DNA from: CAITNM01 sp964446295
GTDB taxonomy: Bacteria > Pseudomonadota > Alphaproteobacteria > Paracaedibacterales > CAITNM01
NCBI GenBank assembly: GCA_964446295.1
Contig: CAYUNR010000029.1
Coordinates: 1 to 18,061 of the forward strand
Reading direction: 5' to 3'
DNA length: 18,061 nucleotides
Position 1 is the stretch's first letter, and each line of letters starts with the position of its first letter. Shown here piece after piece: positions 15,592 to 18,061 of the stretch. The notes under the pieces are model-generated. The model saw nothing but the letters and a program-made list of their open reading frames with translations, did not search any database and was not told the DNA's origin. The translations under genes were made by a program, and so were the position numbers.

Positions 15592-15597
15592 TATACT
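15592..15597 (+). promoter_or_regulatory. Possible -10 element for the nitronate-monooxygenase-like gene
   Basis: TATACT (within TATACTATA) lies 11 bases before the GTG start, so transcription would begin about five bases upstream of it, giving a nearly leaderless mRNA. This fits the lack of a Shine-Dalgarno, but no good -35 is seen at 16-18 bp. Confidence 0.3.
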
Positions 15598-15608
15598 ATA
15601 GCAGTCTT

Positions 15609-17006
15609 GTGAGTTTATTGAATTCTATACGCATATCAGGTAAAGAAGTGCTTCCTCTTGTTGAAGGAGGAAAGGGCATTTCTATATCTAATGGAGAAAG
15701 TTCTGGTGCCTGGGCAGCTGCTGGGGGAGTTGGAACATTTTCTGCAGTTAACGCAGACGCGCATGATACAGATGGAAATCTAATCCCTGTAATTTATCAC
15801 GGAAAAACTCGTAGAGAACGCCATGAAGAGTTAATCGCTTATTCTATTAAAGGTGGAATTACACAAGCGCGCATTGCTCATGAGCGTAGCAATGGTCAAG
15901 GTCGCATTCACATGAATGTTCTATGGGAAATGGGCGCTGTTGAGCCTATTTTGCATGGAGTATTATCACAAACAAAAGGCCTTGTGCACGGCGTGACGTG
16001 TGGCGCTGGTATGCCATTTAAATTAGCTGAAATTTGCGTTAGCTACGGATTATTCTATTACCCTATTGTTTCATCAGCGCGAGCTTTTCATATTTTGTGG
16101 AAACGTGCTTACAGTCGTTTTTCAGAATCATTAGGCGGGGTTGTTTATGAAGATCCTTGGTTAGCCGGCGGTCACAATGGTCTTTCTAATAGCGAAAATC
16201 CTTTGATTCCAGAAAATCCTTTACCTCGTGTTATTGCTTTACGCAAAGCTATGCGTGAGGTTGGGTTGGGTGAAACGCCTATTTTTATGGCTGGTGGAGT
16301 TTGGTGGTTGTCAGAATGGGCTGACTGGATTAATAATCCAGAATTGGGACCGATTTCATTTCAATTTGGTACTCGTCCGCTATTAACGCAAGAAAGTCCT
16401 ATTTCTGAAAGCTGGAAAAAGAAGCTTTTAAATCTTAATAAGGGCGATATCTTTTTAAATCGATTCAGTCCAACTGGGTTTTATTCTTCTGGGGTACGTA
16501 ATGCTTTCATGCAAAATTTAGAAGGCAGATCGGTGCGTCAGGTTGCCTATTCTGTTGAGCCCATAGGTGAGCATACCCAGCAATTTCCAGTAGGTGCGCG
16601 TGGTAGGTTTGTTTATCTTGCTCAGCACGATAAAGAATCTGCAGATATTTGGGTAAAACAGGGGTACGATGTTCCTATGCGAACTCCAGACAACACATTG
16701 ATTTTTGTATCACAAGAAGAGTCTCAAAATATTTTAACTGATCAAATTAATTGTATGGGATGTTTATCTGAATGCAAATTTAGTAATTGGGCGCAAAACG
16801 AAACTTGGTCTACAGGTAAAAAAGCAGATCCGCGTTCATTTTGCATTCAAAAGACACTTCAGAAAATTAGTCACAGCGAAGAAATTGATAACCAATTAAT
16901 GTTTGCTGGTCACCAAGCTTACCGCTTTGGGCAAGATTCATTTTATGCAAATGGATTTGTACCAACGGTAAAGCAACTGGTTGATCGATTGCAGACAGGC
17001 TATTAA
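15609..17006 (+). CDS. Nitronate monooxygenase family flavoprotein
   Basis: The 465-residue product looks like an FMN-dependent TIM-barrel enzyme of the nitronate monooxygenase/2-nitropropane dioxygenase family, which oxidises alkyl nitronates; the physiological substrate is often unknown. Motifs include GGVGTFSAVNAD (39-50), the flavin-site histidine motif LAGGHNG (185-191, His189) and the phosphate-binding stretch IFMAGGVWW (225-233). A C-terminal extension carries NCMGCLSEC (381-389: Cys382, Cys385, Cys389) and another cysteine at 412, which could bind metal or a cluster. The start is GTG at 15609; no ATG lies near, and there is no ribosome site, although a -10-like element is close. rnhA follows after three bases. 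Enzyme class is fairly sure; reaction is inferred. It could be a FabK-like reductase instead. Confidence 0.77.
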   Translation: MSLLNSIRISGKEVLPLVEGGKGISISNGESSGAWAAAGGVGTFSAVNADAHDTDGNLIPVIYHGKTRRERHEELIAYSIKGGITQARIAHERSNGQGRIHMNVLWEMGAVEPILHGVLSQTKGLVHGVTCGAGMPFKLAEICVSYGLFYYPIVSSARAFHILWKRAYSRFSESLGGVVYEDPWLAGGHNGLSNSENPLIPENPLPRVIALRKAMREVGLGETPIFMAGGVWWLSEWADWINNPELGPISFQFGTRPLLTQESPISESWKKKLLNLNKGDIFLNRFSPTGFYSSGVRNAFMQNLEGRSVRQVAYSVEPIGEHTQQFPVGARGRFVYLAQHDKESADIWVKQGYDVPMRTPDNTLIFVSQEESQNILTDQINCMGCLSECKFSNWAQNETWSTGKKADPRSFCIQKTLQKISHSEEIDNQLMFAGHQAYRFGQDSFYANGFVPTVKQLVDRLQTGY

Positions 17007-17009
17007 GTG

Positions 17010-17480
17010 ATGGAATTTTTTAATTCTCTTAGCAAAGATTCAGCCATTCTTGTTTATACTGATGGTGCTTGCAGTGGGAACCCTGGGCCTGGTGGATGGG
17101 GTGTTGTTGTGCGCGCAAATGGTAAAACTCATGAATGGAATGGGGGAGAAATTCAAACCACCAATAACCGCATGGAATTAACTGCTTGTATTGAAGCATT
17201 GAAAGCTATACCTAAAGATTTTTCCATTACTTTGCGTACCGATAGTCGTTATGTTCAAGACGGCATTTGTCATTGGATTGTAGGCTGGAAGAAAAATGGC
17301 TGGAAGACTGCTAGTAAGGCCCCAGTTAAAAATATGGATCTTTGGCAAGAGCTAGATGCTCTATCTCAGAAACGTCCGATCACATGGGAATGGGTGGCAG
17401 CACATAATGGTGAAGAAGGCAATGAACGCGCAGACATGATGGCAAAACAAGGAATTGTTGTTGCTACAATGAATAGCTAA
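17010..17480 (+). CDS. rnhA: Ribonuclease HI
   Basis: RNase HI cuts the RNA strand of RNA-DNA hybrids, removing R-loops and primers. The active-site carboxylates are all present, numbered from the ATG at 17010: Asp18 (YTDGAC), Glu56 (NRMELTA), Asp78 (RTDSRYV) and Asp142 (NERAD). The catalytic-loop histidine is His132 in AAHNGEEGNERAD, where the usual Lys-Gly before it is Ala-Ala. The basic handle WIVGWKKNGWKT is intact. Length (156 residues) is normal. A GTG at 17007 would add one residue; I prefer the ATG because AGG lies about ten bases upstream. It is coupled to the preceding flavoprotein gene, whose stop ends at 17006. It converges with fliW, four bases away. Confidence 0.96.
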   Translation: MEFFNSLSKDSAILVYTDGACSGNPGPGGWGVVVRANGKTHEWNGGEIQTTNNRMELTACIEALKAIPKDFSITLRTDSRYVQDGICHWIVGWKKNGWKTASKAPVKNMDLWQELDALSQKRPITWEWVAAHNGEEGNERADMMAKQGIVVATMNS

Positions 17481-17484
17481 TTTC

Positions 17485-17949
17485 CTAACCCAAATAGTGC
17501 TGCACGTTATACGCTGGGCTATCTAAAATAACTTGCCATCCTTCTTGTGAAACAGGATTCAGCATAATAGGGGCTGCAGTATTTACACTAATGCAGTTTT
17601 TTTCTAACTTGCCATGTATTGAAGTTACTAAAAATATAGCCACATCTTTTAATTCTAAGTTTTTTGTGTGAAGAGATATTTCCAGATCTTTCGCATTAAT
17701 AATACTAGAATCTTTTGGGTTCACCGTGATATTCATCATGATTAGCTTCATGCCTTCGTCTTCAGTTGATTGCAAATATTTGTAGTTTTCTGGTGTATCT
17801 TGAGGAAGGGATGTAACGATAAATTCCTTTAAATTTTCAAAACCACAAATACCGTTTTTAAAGTAAAAAATATTCGCGAGGTTGTTTTCAGTATCTTTCA
17901 ATTTTTTAACAAGATTCTTATTTATTTTGCGTTGTGTAGTTTTAATCAT
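17485..17949 (-). CDS. fliW: Flagellar assembly factor FliW
   Basis: FliW binds flagellin and, in Bacillus and Campylobacter, antagonises the RNA-binding protein CsrA to match flagellin synthesis to secretion. The 154-residue product has the expected pattern: FKNGICGFENLKEF (about 29-42), YLQSTEDEGMKLIMMNI (about 58-75), a central VAIFLVTSIHG and the closing block SVNTAAPIMLNP with GWQVILDSPAYN near the C-terminus. The N-terminal ~25 residues are lysine-rich and extend past the usual start. GAGG about nine bases before the ATG (inside the end of the upstream gene) marks the start. No csrA follows, because rnhA converges directly. FliW is uncommon in alphaproteobacteria, which normally use FlaF/FlbT, so this is either lineage-specific or acquired. 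Confidence 0.85.
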   Translation of the reverse strand: MIKTTQRKINKNLVKKLKDTENNLANIFYFKNGICGFENLKEFIVTSLPQDTPENYKYLQSTEDEGMKLIMMNITVNPKDSSIINAKDLEISLHTKNLELKDVAIFLVTSIHGKLEKNCISVNTAAPIMLNPVSQEGWQVILDSPAYNVQHYLG

Positions 17950-17953
17950 ATAA

Positions 17954-18061
17954 TTATCCTCGTTGTTCTAGCATTCTTACTGCGCTCTGCGCATTACGCA
18001 TTTCTTGGGTAAACAAATGTTGGCAGATATTTTCCATAACGTTTGACGACATGAGCGCAGC
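17954..18061 (-). CDS. Unidentified gene, C-terminal 35 codons (cut by window edge)
   Basis: The reverse strand is open from the right edge to a TAA at 17956-17954, four bases before the fliW start. The 35 visible residues, ending MRNAQSAVRMLEQRG, look helical and contain several methionines and glutamines. The fliW ribosome site is embedded in its last codons, so the two are probably co-transcribed. Its position before fliW suggests a flagellar or other motility-linked protein, but the visible piece does not resemble the C-terminus of flagellin, FlgL, FlgK or CsrA as I know them. Only the reading frame and context support it. Confidence 0.5.
   Translation of the reverse strand, partial: AALMSSNVMENICQHLFTQEMRNAQSAVRMLEQRG

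Overview
The window is AT-rich bacterial chromosome. Gene content and pairings (hemE next to hemH, a HemY-family TPR protein behind a mitofilin-like protein, an MJ0042 zinc-ribbon membrane protein, Lnt, an MlaC-type protein, an autotransporter-type beta-barrel) point to an alphaproteobacterium. The base composition, tight overlaps and a TrpXYZ-type uptake system suggest a host-associated lineage such as Holosporales or a relative; that placement is inference from content, not a phylogeny.

Left part (1-3.1 kb, minus strand): the N-terminal 132 codons of ferrochelatase (hemH) run off the left edge, sharing one base with uroporphyrinogen decarboxylase (hemE). Between hemE and lnt lies a ~258 bp gap holding one perfect and several one-mismatch DnaA boxes. 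In Caulobacter and Rickettsia the chromosome origin lies beside hemE, so this is a candidate oriC.

Middle (3.1-9.1 kb): an MlaC-like secreted protein and a small unknown protein on the plus strand meet a minus-strand series read from right to left: beta-barrel outer-membrane protein, lipoprotein alpha/beta hydrolase, MJ0042 zinc-ribbon membrane protein, mitofilin-like membrane protein, and a HemY-type TPR protein with a C-terminal zinc ribbon. Most of these overlap or nearly touch. A strong intrinsic terminator behind the beta-barrel gene lies inside the signal-peptide codons of the next gene.

Right part (9.2-18 kb): an O-antigen-ligase-like polytopic protein with a large soluble C-terminus is divergent from the beta-barrel gene. 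A complete three-gene ABC importer (substrate-binding protein, permease, ATPase) follows on the minus strand. Next, on the plus strand, come a YifB/ComM AAA+ protein, a nitronate-monooxygenase-family flavoprotein and RNase HI. The window ends with fliW (minus strand) and the last 35 codons of an unidentified gene just upstream of it.

The common theme is envelope and surface biology (Lnt, MlaC, beta-barrel, ligase-like protein, FliW) plus heme synthesis around a putative origin. I saw no tRNA, rRNA, CRISPR array, insertion sequence or prophage. No clearly new multi-gene system stands out; the best leads are the origin-like region, the terminator/signal-peptide overlap and fliW in an apparent alphaproteobacterium.
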